Of a stretch of DNA of 8,576 nt, positions 1 through 5,314 are shown piece by piece. The DNA lies in the NCBI GenBank assembly GCA_903897475.1, contig CAIUBS010000116.1, positions 1 to 8,576 of the forward strand. Direction: 5' to 3'. How positions within the stretch are numbered: the first letter of the stretch is position 1; every line of letters begins with the position of its first letter. The notes beneath the pieces are model-generated. The model was not told the DNA's origin, made no database searches, and saw nothing but the letters and a program-made list of their open reading frames with translations. The position numbers were made by a program, and so were the translations under genes. Origin of the DNA: an uncultured Actinomycetes bacterium (GTDB lineage: Bacteria > Actinomycetota > Actinomycetes > Nanopelagicales > Nanopelagicaceae).

Positions 1-262
1 CACCAGCTGCTACCTCAATCATTCCACCACTACAGGCGTCATAATCTAATGCGCTACCTTTACTTTCAACTCTAATCACAGTTCCTGCAAAGCCAGCATC
101 GCTAATTAATAAATTTGATCCGCCACCTAAAATTAATACTTGTTCTTTGTTTTTATCCGCGGCCTTAACAAATTCAATTAATTCAGCCTCCGAATGAGCA
201 TGAACGATTTTGCGGGCAGGGCCGCCAACGCGCAATGTTGTGAAGTTAGATAGCTGTTCCAT
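1..262 (-). CDS. murB: UDP-N-acetylenolpyruvoylglucosamine reductase MurB, N-terminal part (truncated by window edge)
   Basis: MurB is the cytoplasmic FAD enzyme that reduces UDP-GlcNAc-enolpyruvate with NADPH to UDP-N-acetylmuramate, the second committed step of peptidoglycan synthesis. Only the first 87 residues are visible; the rest lies left of base 1. The FAD-binding hallmarks are clear: TLRVGGPA at residues 9-16 and LGGGSNLLISDAGF at 45-58, followed by the expected strand ending VIRV. The ATG at 260-262 is fixed by an in-frame TAA two codons upstream. It lies 9 bp behind the stop of the glycosyltransferase gene at 272-958, so the two are probably co-transcribed. The Shine-Dalgarno match is weak (AGG about 10 nt upstream). 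The family call is sure from the motifs; whether the rest of the gene is intact cannot be seen. Confidence 0.95.
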   Translation of the reverse strand, partial: MEQLSNFTTLRVGGPARKIVHAHSEAELIEFVKAADKNKEQVLILGGGSNLLISDAGFAGTVIRVESKGSALDYDACSGGMIEVAAG

Positions 263-271
263 AAGTTAAGC

Positions 272-958
272 CTACCTACGAGGTGAGAGGATTTCGTTTT
301 TTCCTCTAAATCTCTCTAAAATCCTTTGATAGTTCTTTTTAGAATTCTTTTCTCGATAATCAGAATTAGTGTCGTAGTAACCATGATGGCGCCCTTGCTC
401 AAGAGGTAGATCGATTTGAATTAACTTTCCACCAGCTGCCCTTATTGCCAGTGATAACTCAAGGTCTGCATTGCGATAATACTTAGCACTTGGGTTGGCT
501 CCACCAGCTTTTTGCACAAAGGTGCGATCAAAAGCAAAGAAGTAGCTAAATAAGACATCAACCTCACCGGCTCCCTTATCTTCTGTACTACGCCAATCAT
601 CCTCTAAATTTATTAAACCACCTTTCCAGCCAGCACCCTGGAATCCTGAATTAAGTGCCTCTAAAGTTTTAGGGATTGGATCTTTAAGAAATATTGTTGA
701 AGGATCCAAGATTAGTAAAAAATCTTCTGTGCAATTATTTATAAAGAAATTAATTATATTACCCCAACCAAGTGGGTTCTTTTCTTGAGTTAAAGTAACT
801 TGATTTAAGTTGAATAGTTCAGCAGATAGCCAGTTACTCTTTCCATTGGCATAGATACTGATAGGGATTTGGCTATTAGCCTCAATGGAAGTGACACACT
901 TAATTAGATCTTCGGTAAATCCCTCTGCGATTAAGCAGACCCTAATTGACCCAGCCAT
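272..958 (-). CDS. small GT-A-like (family 2-type) glycosyltransferase between rpmG and murB
   Basis: A 228-residue protein with the outline of a GT-A nucleotide-sugar transferase. There is an N-terminal beta-alpha segment (RVCLIAEGF, 6-14), a strand ending at D85 (LLILDPS, 81-87) where the metal-binding DxD usually sits, an aromatic stretch FSYFFAFDR (137-145), and YRNADLELSLAIRAAGGK (161-178), resembling the late acidic segment of GT2 enzymes. Residues 190-193 (RHHG) and a highly basic tail (YREKNSKKNYQRIL, RFRGK) follow. A true DxD is not seen: D85 is followed by P-S, so activity could be metal-independent or altered. No signal peptide or membrane helix is evident. The ATG is fixed by an in-frame TAA at 968-970 and has no good Shine-Dalgarno; it starts 13 bp after rpmG stops and ends 9 bp before murB. 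Substrate unknown; an envelope glycan role is inferred from murB next door. Confidence 0.75.
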   Translation of the reverse strand: MAGSIRVCLIAEGFTEDLIKCVTSIEANSQIPISIYANGKSNWLSAELFNLNQVTLTQEKNPLGWGNIINFFINNCTEDFLLILDPSTIFLKDPIPKTLEALNSGFQGAGWKGGLINLEDDWRSTEDKGAGEVDVLFSYFFAFDRTFVQKAGGANPSAKYYRNADLELSLAIRAAGGKLIQIDLPLEQGRHHGYYDTNSDYREKNSKKNYQRILERFRGKNEILSPRR

Positions 959-971
959 TGGCGGGTTTTAA

Positions 972-1142
972 TTAACGAGTTTCGCGATGAAGTTGGGAAG
1001 ATTTACAACGCGGGCAAAACTTTTTTAGCTCCAAACGATCTGGATCATTTCTGCGGTTCTTACGTGTTATGTAGTTTCGCTCTTTGCACTCAACGCATGC
1101 CATTGTAATTTTTGGACGAACATCTGCACTTTTACTTGCCAT
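972..1142 (-). CDS. rpmG: 50S ribosomal protein L33, zinc-binding (C+) form
   Basis: A 56-residue protein of the large ribosomal subunit, where L33 sits near the E site. The zinc ribbon is complete, with C16-V-E-C19 and C43-P-R-C46, so this is the zinc-binding form and not the cysteine-free paralogue that some bacteria use under zinc limitation. ARG-rich NYITRKNRRNDPDRLELKK between the pairs is typical of the family. The ATG has a clear Shine-Dalgarno AGGAG at 1150-1154 with a 7-nt spacer. It lies downstream of tRNA-Thr and tRNA-Met on the same strand and just upstream of a glycosyltransferase gene and murB. A tRNA-Thr/tRNA-Met/rpmG/murB neighbourhood is familiar from actinobacterial chromosomes. 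No Zur-like operator was recognised upstream. Confidence 0.97.
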   Translation of the reverse strand: MASKSADVRPKITMACVECKERNYITRKNRRNDPDRLELKKFCPRCKSSQLHRETR

Positions 1143-1149
1143 GGTTGAG

Positions 1150-1154
1150 CTCCT
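1150..1154 (-). promoter_or_regulatory. Shine-Dalgarno site of rpmG
   Basis: AGGAG on the minus strand, 7 nt before the rpmG ATG. It is the clearest ribosome binding site in the window and contrasts with the weak or absent sites before yajQ, the two minus-strand glycosyltransferase genes and rarD. Confidence 0.8.
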
Positions 1155-1169
1155 AGCCTTGTAGTTAAA

Positions 1170-1183
1170 TTAACAATTGTTAA
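1170..1183. repeat. perfect 14-bp palindrome upstream of rpmG
   Basis: TTAACAATTGTTAA is exactly self-complementary and lies 27 bp before the rpmG start codon, between tRNA-Met and rpmG. It could be an operator half-site pair, or chance in an AT-rich spacer. No known regulator motif was assigned. No T-run follows on the minus strand, so it does not look like a terminator. Confidence 0.5.
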
Positions 1184-1193
1184 CTTCTTATGA

Positions 1194-1216
1194 GGTGAGG
1201 TTACCTGACCCTCACC
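1194..1216 (-). repeat. hairpin-forming inverted repeat in the tRNA-Met to rpmG spacer
   Basis: GGTGAGG at 1194-1200 pairs perfectly with CCTCACC at 1210-1216 across a 9-base loop. A second nested palindrome, AGGTTACCT at 1198-1206, offers an alternative fold. On the transcribed minus strand the stem is followed by TCATAAG and not by U residues, so it is not a standard intrinsic terminator. It could be a processing or leader hairpin between the tRNA part and the rpmG mRNA part of a shared transcript. That role is inference; the pairing itself is read directly. Confidence 0.5.
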
Positions 1217-1268
1217 ATTTATTGAAATTCACACCTACTTTGATCGTGATTTACATATTTATTACTAG

Positions 1269-1342
1269 TAGCGGAGGCGGGATTTGAACCCACGACACAG
1301 CGATTATGAGCCGCTTGCTCTACCAAGCTGAGCTACCCCGCC
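1269..1342 (-). tRNA. tRNA-Met (anticodon CAT), elongator type
   Basis: A full 74-nt cloverleaf is readable on the minus strand. The acceptor GGCGGGG pairs with CTCCGCT (with two G-U pairs, 1-72 and 6-67), followed by A73. The D arm is GCTC/GAGC, the anticodon loop is CTCATAA in an AGCGG/TCGCT stem, and the T arm is GTGGG-TTCAAAT-CCCGC. The anticodon stem lacks the three consecutive G-C pairs of initiator tRNA and position 1 is paired, so it is taken as an elongator. The 3' CCA is not encoded (the next bases are CTA). It lies 34 bp downstream of tRNA-Thr and is probably part of the same transcript. Confidence 0.96.
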
Positions 1343-1376
1343 AAACTTTTTTACATTCAATATTTAATTTTGTTCG

Positions 1377-1449
1377 AGCCCCCTAACGGAATCGAACCGT
1401 TGACCTTTTCCTTACCATGGAAACACTCTACCGACTGAGCTAAGGGGGC
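1377..1449 (-). tRNA. tRNA-Thr (anticodon GGT)
   Basis: A 73-nt cloverleaf on the minus strand. The acceptor GCCCCCT pairs perfectly with AGGGGGC and is followed by T73. The D arm is GCTC/GAGT, the anticodon stem-loop is TTTCC-ATGGTAA-GGAAA, and the T arm is ACGG-TTCGATT-CCGT. The anticodon GGT reads ACC and ACU. CCA is not encoded (the next bases are CGA). It is the first of a tRNA-Thr, tRNA-Met, rpmG series and lies 54 bp downstream of the GT-B glycosyltransferase gene on the same strand. Confidence 0.97.
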
Positions 1450-1462
1450 GAAGTGCTGACTA

Positions 1463-1468
1463 AGGATA
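1463..1468 (-). promoter_or_regulatory. possible -10 box for the tRNA-Thr/tRNA-Met/rpmG transcript
   Basis: TATCCT on the minus strand fits the TAnnnT core of an actinobacterial -10 box and lies 13 nt before the tRNA-Thr 5' end. No convincing -35 was found at 16-18 bp, so the call is weak. The tRNAs might also be reached by read-through from the glycosyltransferase gene upstream, since no terminator is visible between them. Confidence 0.3.
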
Positions 1469-1503
1469 CAACCCAATATTATGAATTACGAATTGAAGGC
1501 TAT

Positions 1504-2898
1504 TTACTTTAAGTATGCCTTAGTTGCAATCTTAATACGCCTATCTTTATATGCCGGCGATGCACCAATAACAAGGTGTTCAAATGGATTTCCAGACTTA
1601 ATTAACTTCCTTAATTCTTCTGATTCTTCGCTTTGATATATCTCTATTTTGTTTGAATTAGCTACTTTTCCTTTGTTGTGTGGTTTAACCCATCTGTAAA
1701 CTATGGTTATTAACTGCAACGTAGAGTAGGCAAAACCTCTAAACCCGCGACTAAAAACTTCTCTAATTCTTAAACCAATTAAGGTTATTGGCAGTGAGAT
1801 ACCAGTTTTTGTAGGAGTGGTGAGTAGTTTCTTAAATATTTCAGCAACTTCAAACCCTCCGGATGTTGTGGGTAGATTATTACAATTTGCACTCAATTTA
1901 ATTCTTAGGCCCTGATCCTGTAATTTTCTTGCACTATTTTCAATTTCATTTAGATTATTTTGATCTACTGTCAGGGCCATATTATTATCAAAAGCCCATT
2001 TTGCTCTAGCAGATTGATTATCGGTCCCTCTTATATTTGGCACAAAAAGAGTTGGAATTTTTGCTGCGAGCTCCTCATGAACACTGTTATAGCCTGCAGC
2101 ACAAATCGCTGCATCAAATGCATTAAGTGCATTTGCGAGTGGAAAGTATCGAATAATTTTTATATCTAATCCTGATGGAGCCAGATTTTTACCATTAGAA
2201 TCAACTGGCTCTTTAGTCAAAACTACTTGTAAATCCTTCCAGCCAAGTAGACCAGTAAGGGCTGCTGTTAATTTGGAGTTAATATCTGCCTCTCCAATTC
2301 CAAGCTGAACCAAACAAACGGGCCGATTTTTATCCAAACCCAATTCTTCTCGGGCTTTTTCTCTGCTTAAAATACTCTTTGGATTAAAAATTGAGATTGG
2401 CTTAACTAAGACTGAATCATTTCTAGTTGAAGTTGGTCCGTTGTCATAACTCTGTCCAAAATCTCCTGGTGTAATTATTAAATCCATCATTTTTGACTGC
2501 AGTGAAAGCAAATACTTTTGAGGTGTTCGTTGCCAAAAGCCTCGACGGACCCAAACTAATTTAACCTCTGGCCGCTTACTTTTTATTGCAATAATTCCAG
2601 GATAGGGAACGACACCATCAAAGCTAATAATTTTTGCATTAGTTTCATCTATGAGTGCTACTAAACGATCCCTAAGGTATGAATCCCATTGATATCTACC
2701 CATCCAATTACGATCTCTGCCAGGAATATATTCAAATCTGACTCCGGCAATTTTTGGAACCTCTACGACTCCAGCTGCCATTGAGACAATAATCGGGTTA
2801 GCAAACTCTTTTAACTCAGAAGCAATAGCACTTGCGCGAGTTAGGTGGCCCATGCCAATACCATTGCTTGTGGCTAAGATTATGGTTGGCTTATCCAT
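1504..2898 (-). CDS. GT-B fold glycosyltransferase (MurG/GT28-like) with a C-terminal extension
   Basis: A GT-B glycosyltransferase of 464 residues from the ATG at 2896-2898. The N-terminal domain opens with the glycine-rich donor/acceptor loop GIGMGHLTRA (13-22). The C-terminal domain carries the nucleotide-sugar signature AAGYNSVHEELAAKIPTLFVPN (267-288) and then R290, D293, Q295 and R298, the pattern of MurG-like (GT28) enzymes. True MurG is unlikely because of the divergent motifs and the position outside a division cluster. Residues from about 362 onward are an unrecognised extension with a basic and hydrophobic stretch (370-405) that could touch the membrane. The reading frame is open 16 codons further up to 2946, but the ATG at 2898 is preferred: it begins the family's first beta strand, avoids overlap with the divergent gene, and sits 6 nt behind a -10 box. 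Donor and acceptor unknown. Confidence 0.8.
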   Translation of the reverse strand: MDKPTIILATSNGIGMGHLTRASAIASELKEFANPIIVSMAAGVVEVPKIAGVRFEYIPGRDRNWMGRYQWDSYLRDRLVALIDETNAKIISFDGVVPYPGIIAIKSKRPEVKLVWVRRGFWQRTPQKYLLSLQSKMMDLIITPGDFGQSYDNGPTSTRNDSVLVKPISIFNPKSILSREKAREELGLDKNRPVCLVQLGIGEADINSKLTAALTGLLGWKDLQVVLTKEPVDSNGKNLAPSGLDIKIIRYFPLANALNAFDAAICAAGYNSVHEELAAKIPTLFVPNIRGTDNQSARAKWAFDNNMALTVDQNNLNEIENSARKLQDQGLRIKLSANCNNLPTTSGGFEVAEIFKKLLTTPTKTGISLPITLIGLRIREVFSRGFRGFAYSTLQLITIVYRWVKPHNKGKVANSNKIEIYQSEESEELRKLIKSGNPFEHLVIGASPAYKDRRIKIATKAYLK

Positions 2899-2935
2899 GA
2901 AATAAGTATAACTGGATCCAAAGTTTGGGGATGAA
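2899..2935. promoter_or_regulatory. 37-bp divergent promoter region with overlapping -10 boxes
   Basis: The two glycosyltransferase genes diverge from this spacer. On minus, TATACT (2905-2910) lies 6 nt before the ATG at 2898, which puts the expected transcription start at or next to the start codon, as in a leaderless mRNA. On plus, TATAAC (2907-2912) overlaps it and would start transcription near 2919, leaving a short leader with a GGGG Shine-Dalgarno-like site at 2927-2930 before the ATG at 2936. The core AGTATAACT is nearly symmetric. Clear -35 boxes were not found. The two promoters would compete for polymerase. Confidence 0.5.
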
Positions 2936-3874
2936 ATGAATGCCACTTTGCTTTTGATAGTTATTGGCCTTCAAATTTTTATTCTCTATTACTTAATAAG
3001 AACTGCAAGAAATTTGGGTTCAAAAACAACAAAATACCATAGAGAAGTTTTATCGAATATTAATTCGATCAAAGAATTACAACTTAAATCTTCAGGTAAC
3101 ACCTTACTTAACCATCTAATACCTGTGCCTGGCAGTAATATCAAAGAGTTTAATTGGGATTTTGTTGTTTCTCTAACTAGTTATCCGGCAAGATTCTCCA
3201 CCTTATCTAAATCTCTAAGTTCAATTAGTTCTCAGCGTTTAATACCAAAAAAGATCTACTTAAATATTGCTCAGGCAGACATTGCTAAATTACCTACAGA
3301 GGTTAAAGCCCTAGAAGGCACAGGCACGTTAATCATAAACGCCTGTAATGATTTAGGGCCTGGGAAAAAACTTATTCCAACATTGATTAATGAACCTGAA
3401 TTGCCAATTATTGTTTTTGATGATGATTTATATTTAGAAGCAGACTTAACCCTAAAGTTGATGATCCAGCATCATTTAACACCGCATTGCGTTATTGCTT
3501 CAAGGGTACATAAAGTTAAGTATGACAAAAATGGCAAGTTTCTACCTTACGAAAAATGGGTAAAAAACTTTAACTCAGCAAGTGGGCCAGATTTAGATCT
3601 ATTTCCAACTTCAGGTGCTGGAACACTTTACAAGAAATCATTTTTCCATGATGATGTGATAAAAGAAAATGAGTATAAAGAATTGTCATTCCATACCGAT
3701 GACTTATGGTGGTACATTCAATCAAGAAGAATTAATACTAAAACTAAGAAATTATCAGGTTTTAGTTTTCTAGATTACATTGAAGAAACTCAAGCAAGTG
3801 GTTTATGGCAAACAGGTAATCAAATTAGAAATGATGAGAATCTAACTAAGCTTTTAAAAAAATATAATATTTGA
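2936..3874 (+). CDS. membrane-anchored GT-A glycosyltransferase with DDD motif
   Basis: A 312-residue protein. Residues 4-21 form a hydrophobic helix followed by basic residues (IRTARN), which reads as an N-terminal anchor with the catalytic domain in the cytoplasm. The domain starts with VVSLTSYPARF (77-87), has SISSQ (96-100) and the metal-binding IIVFDDDLYL (158-167; D162-D164), then TSGAGTLY (225-232) and FHTDDLWWY (252-260), the acceptor-side acidic motif. This set matches a GT-A family often found in capsule and surface-glycan loci. The start is fixed by an in-frame TAA at 2909-2911. Three hand-counted 60-base samples are 28-32% GC, lower than in lldD, which may mark acquisition. The gene ends two bases before the 3' CCA of the opposing tRNA-Tyr, with no terminator between. 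The sugar is unknown. Confidence 0.82.
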   Translation: MNATLLLIVIGLQIFILYYLIRTARNLGSKTTKYHREVLSNINSIKELQLKSSGNTLLNHLIPVPGSNIKEFNWDFVVSLTSYPARFSTLSKSLSSISSQRLIPKKIYLNIAQADIAKLPTEVKALEGTGTLIINACNDLGPGKKLIPTLINEPELPIIVFDDDLYLEADLTLKLMIQHHLTPHCVIASRVHKVKYDKNGKFLPYEKWVKNFNSASGPDLDLFPTSGAGTLYKKSFFHDDVIKENEYKELSFHTDDLWWYIQSRRINTKTKKLSGFSFLDYIEETQASGLWQTGNQIRNDENLTKLLKKYNI

Positions 3875-3876
3875 AA

Positions 3877-3961
3877 TGGTGGCGGGTGAAGGATTTGAAC
3901 CTTCGAAGGCAGAGCCGGGGGATTTACAGTCCCCTCCCATTGGCCGCTCGGGCAACCCGCC
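3877..3961 (-). tRNA. tRNA-Tyr (anticodon GTA), CCA encoded
   Basis: A class II tRNA read on the minus strand. The acceptor GGCGGGT pairs perfectly with ACCCGCC and is followed by A73 and an encoded CCA (3877-3879). The anticodon stem-loop is GGGGA-CTGTAAA-TCCCC, the long variable arm has a GGC/GCC stem, and the T arm is GAAGG-TTCAAAT-CCTTC. Length is 82 nt without CCA. Unlike the Met and Thr tRNAs in this window it encodes CCA. Its 3' end faces the plus-strand glycosyltransferase gene, which stops at 3874. Confidence 0.97.
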
Positions 3962-3981
3962 AGGATTGTTAAGCGAAGCGA

Positions 3982-4010
3982 AGTCTAAAGCCTAAATTCT
4001 TTTTAACCAA
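3982..4010 (-). promoter_or_regulatory. sigma-70-type promoter of tRNA-Tyr
   Basis: On the minus strand TTGGTT (4005-4010) and TAGACT (3982-3987) are separated by exactly 17 bp, a good housekeeping -35/-10 pair. The -10 lies 20 nt before the tRNA 5' end. The stretch between carries the short direct repeat TTCGCTTCGCTT. The promoter begins 8 bp after the lldD-type stop codon, so the tRNA need not depend on read-through from that gene. Confidence 0.55.
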
Positions 4011-4017
4011 AGTCTTA

Positions 4018-5274
4018 TTAATTATCAGCGTATCTTGCAATAAATCGAACATGTTCAGGATTTAATTCCGCCACTGAACTTACACCTAGAAGTTTCATAG
4101 TTCTGGTGATTTGAGTTCGGAAAATTTCTAATGTTTTATCCACCCCGGACTTTCCTCCAGCCATTAAGCCATAAAGATAGGCTCGACCAATCCAAGTAAA
4201 TTTTGCGCCAGATGCTAAAGCAGCCACAACATCTTGGCCATGCATAATTCCCGTATCAACATGAACTTCAGCTTTATTTCCAACTTCTTTTATAACCTCT
4301 GGTAACAAATGAAGTGGAACTGGAGCGCGATCTAATTGTCTTCCGCCATGATTTGAAAGAATTATGGCATCAGCACCTGCCTCAATAGATGCAACAGCAT
4401 CACCAACATTTTGAATGCCTTTAACTACTAAATTTCCTGTCCATTGTTTTCTTATCCATTTCAAATCCTCATAAGTAACAGTTGGATCAAACATAGAGTC
4501 TAAGAGTTCGGCTACCGTGCCATTCCATGAATCAAGGGATGCAAACTTCAACGGATCTGTTGTTAAAAAGTTAATCCACCAAGCGGGCCTAGGAATAGCA
4601 TTAATAATTGTCTTTGCAGTTAATGATGGTGGAATTGTCATACCATTTCTAACATCACGTAAGCGTGCACCTGCCACCGGGACATCCACTGTTAAAACTA
4701 ATGTATCAAAACCTGATTTTTTAGCACGATCAACAAGAGCCATACTTCGATCACGATCTTTCCACATATATAGTTGAAACCAATTTCGACCTAATGGTGC
4801 TGCAGCTGCAACATCTTCAATTGATCGTGTTCCCATTGTTGAAAGTGTGTAGGGAATTCCAGCATCAGCAGCTGCACAGGCTCCAGCGTATTCACCCTCA
4901 GTTTGCATCATTCTGGTAAAACCAGTTGGCGCTATTCCCAATGGCATATTCATGACTTTACCTAGCATTTTTACCGATAGGTCAACATTTTTAACATTTC
5001 GTAAAATATTTGGCTGAAACTCTAGTTTTTCATAAGCCGCTCTTGCTCTATCTAAACTTGATTCACTGTCAGCACCACCATCTGTATAGTCAAATGGAGC
5101 TTGTGGGGTTCGACGCTTTGCAATAACTCTTAGATCATAAATTGTTAATGCTTTAGATAACCTTCTTTTCTGGCTACTAAAAATAAATTTTCGAAATCGC
5201 AGTAACTGCGCCAAATCCTTTGGACTAGGGAGGCGACGCTTTACTTTAACCTTACTCACATTAACTCCAGTCAC
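4018..5274 (-). CDS. lldD: FMN-dependent alpha-hydroxy-acid dehydrogenase/oxidase (LldD family)
   Basis: A 418-residue TIM-barrel flavoprotein that oxidises 2-hydroxy acids such as L-lactate to 2-oxo acids using FMN. All expected active-site residues are visible: Y63 (FDYTDG), Y169 (FQLY), D197 (LTVDVP), K285 (VVKG), and H309 and R312 in SNHGGRQLD. The C-terminal FMN phosphate-binding part is VDTGIMHGQDVV (339-350) and IGRAYLYGL (362-370). It is longer than plant glycolate oxidase because of a basic N-terminal arm and the insertion around 212-265, both usual in actinobacterial members; some relatives are named as the mycofactocin-associated protein MftD, so lactate as substrate is not certain. 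The start is GTG at 5274; a GTG at 5257-5259 with GGAG five bases upstream is at least as plausible and would remove five residues. It diverges from yajQ across 40 bp. Confidence 0.9.
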   Translation of the reverse strand: MTGVNVSKVKVKRRLPSPKDLAQLLRFRKFIFSSQKRRLSKALTIYDLRVIAKRRTPQAPFDYTDGGADSESSLDRARAAYEKLEFQPNILRNVKNVDLSVKMLGKVMNMPLGIAPTGFTRMMQTEGEYAGACAAADAGIPYTLSTMGTRSIEDVAAAAPLGRNWFQLYMWKDRDRSMALVDRAKKSGFDTLVLTVDVPVAGARLRDVRNGMTIPPSLTAKTIINAIPRPAWWINFLTTDPLKFASLDSWNGTVAELLDSMFDPTVTYEDLKWIRKQWTGNLVVKGIQNVGDAVASIEAGADAIILSNHGGRQLDRAPVPLHLLPEVIKEVGNKAEVHVDTGIMHGQDVVAALASGAKFTWIGRAYLYGLMAGGKSGVDKTLEIFRTQITRTMKLLGVSSVAELNPEHVRFIARYADN

Positions 5275-5314
5275 TATTGGCGAAGCATCCTCAATTAACT
5301 AGTAAAGTATAGAC
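5275..5314. promoter_or_regulatory. 40-bp divergent promoter region between lldD-type gene and yajQ
   Basis: On plus, TAAAGT (5303-5308) fits the TAnnnT core and lies exactly 6 nt before the yajQ ATG, with no Shine-Dalgarno, which points to a leaderless mRNA. On minus, TATACT (5306-5311) overlaps it and would start the lldD-type transcript near 5298, giving a leader of about 24 nt to GTG 5274 or about 39 nt to GTG 5259. No convincing -35 boxes were found. The layout copies that of the glycosyltransferase spacer at 2899-2935. Confidence 0.5.

Noticed and set aside
1194..1216. Hairpin as an intrinsic terminator after tRNA-Met
   Set aside because: No U-tract follows the stem on the minus strand, and the loop is long.
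1450..1503. Displaced copy of the tRNA-Tyr 3' end as an att site bordering the glycosyltransferase pair
   Set aside because: No match longer than a few bases was seen between 1450-1503 and the tRNA-Tyr 3' end.
1960..2169. 69-codon plus-strand open frame inside the GT-B gene
   Set aside because: Antisense to a well-supported glycosyltransferase, unusual composition with many cysteines, no recognisable domain and no ribosome binding site.
2899..2946. 16-codon N-terminal extension of the GT-B protein
   Set aside because: It would overlap the divergent gene's coding start and cover both promoters; the ATG at 2898 starts the first beta strand and fits a leaderless transcript.
4517..4777. 86-codon plus-strand open frame inside the lldD-type gene
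   Set aside because: Antisense shadow of a gene with all catalytic residues in place.
5279..5293. Tiny upstream ORF (ATG to TAG, four codons) in the lldD-type leader
   Set aside because: Its ATG directly abuts the only GAGG, so initiation there is unlikely; too short to support.
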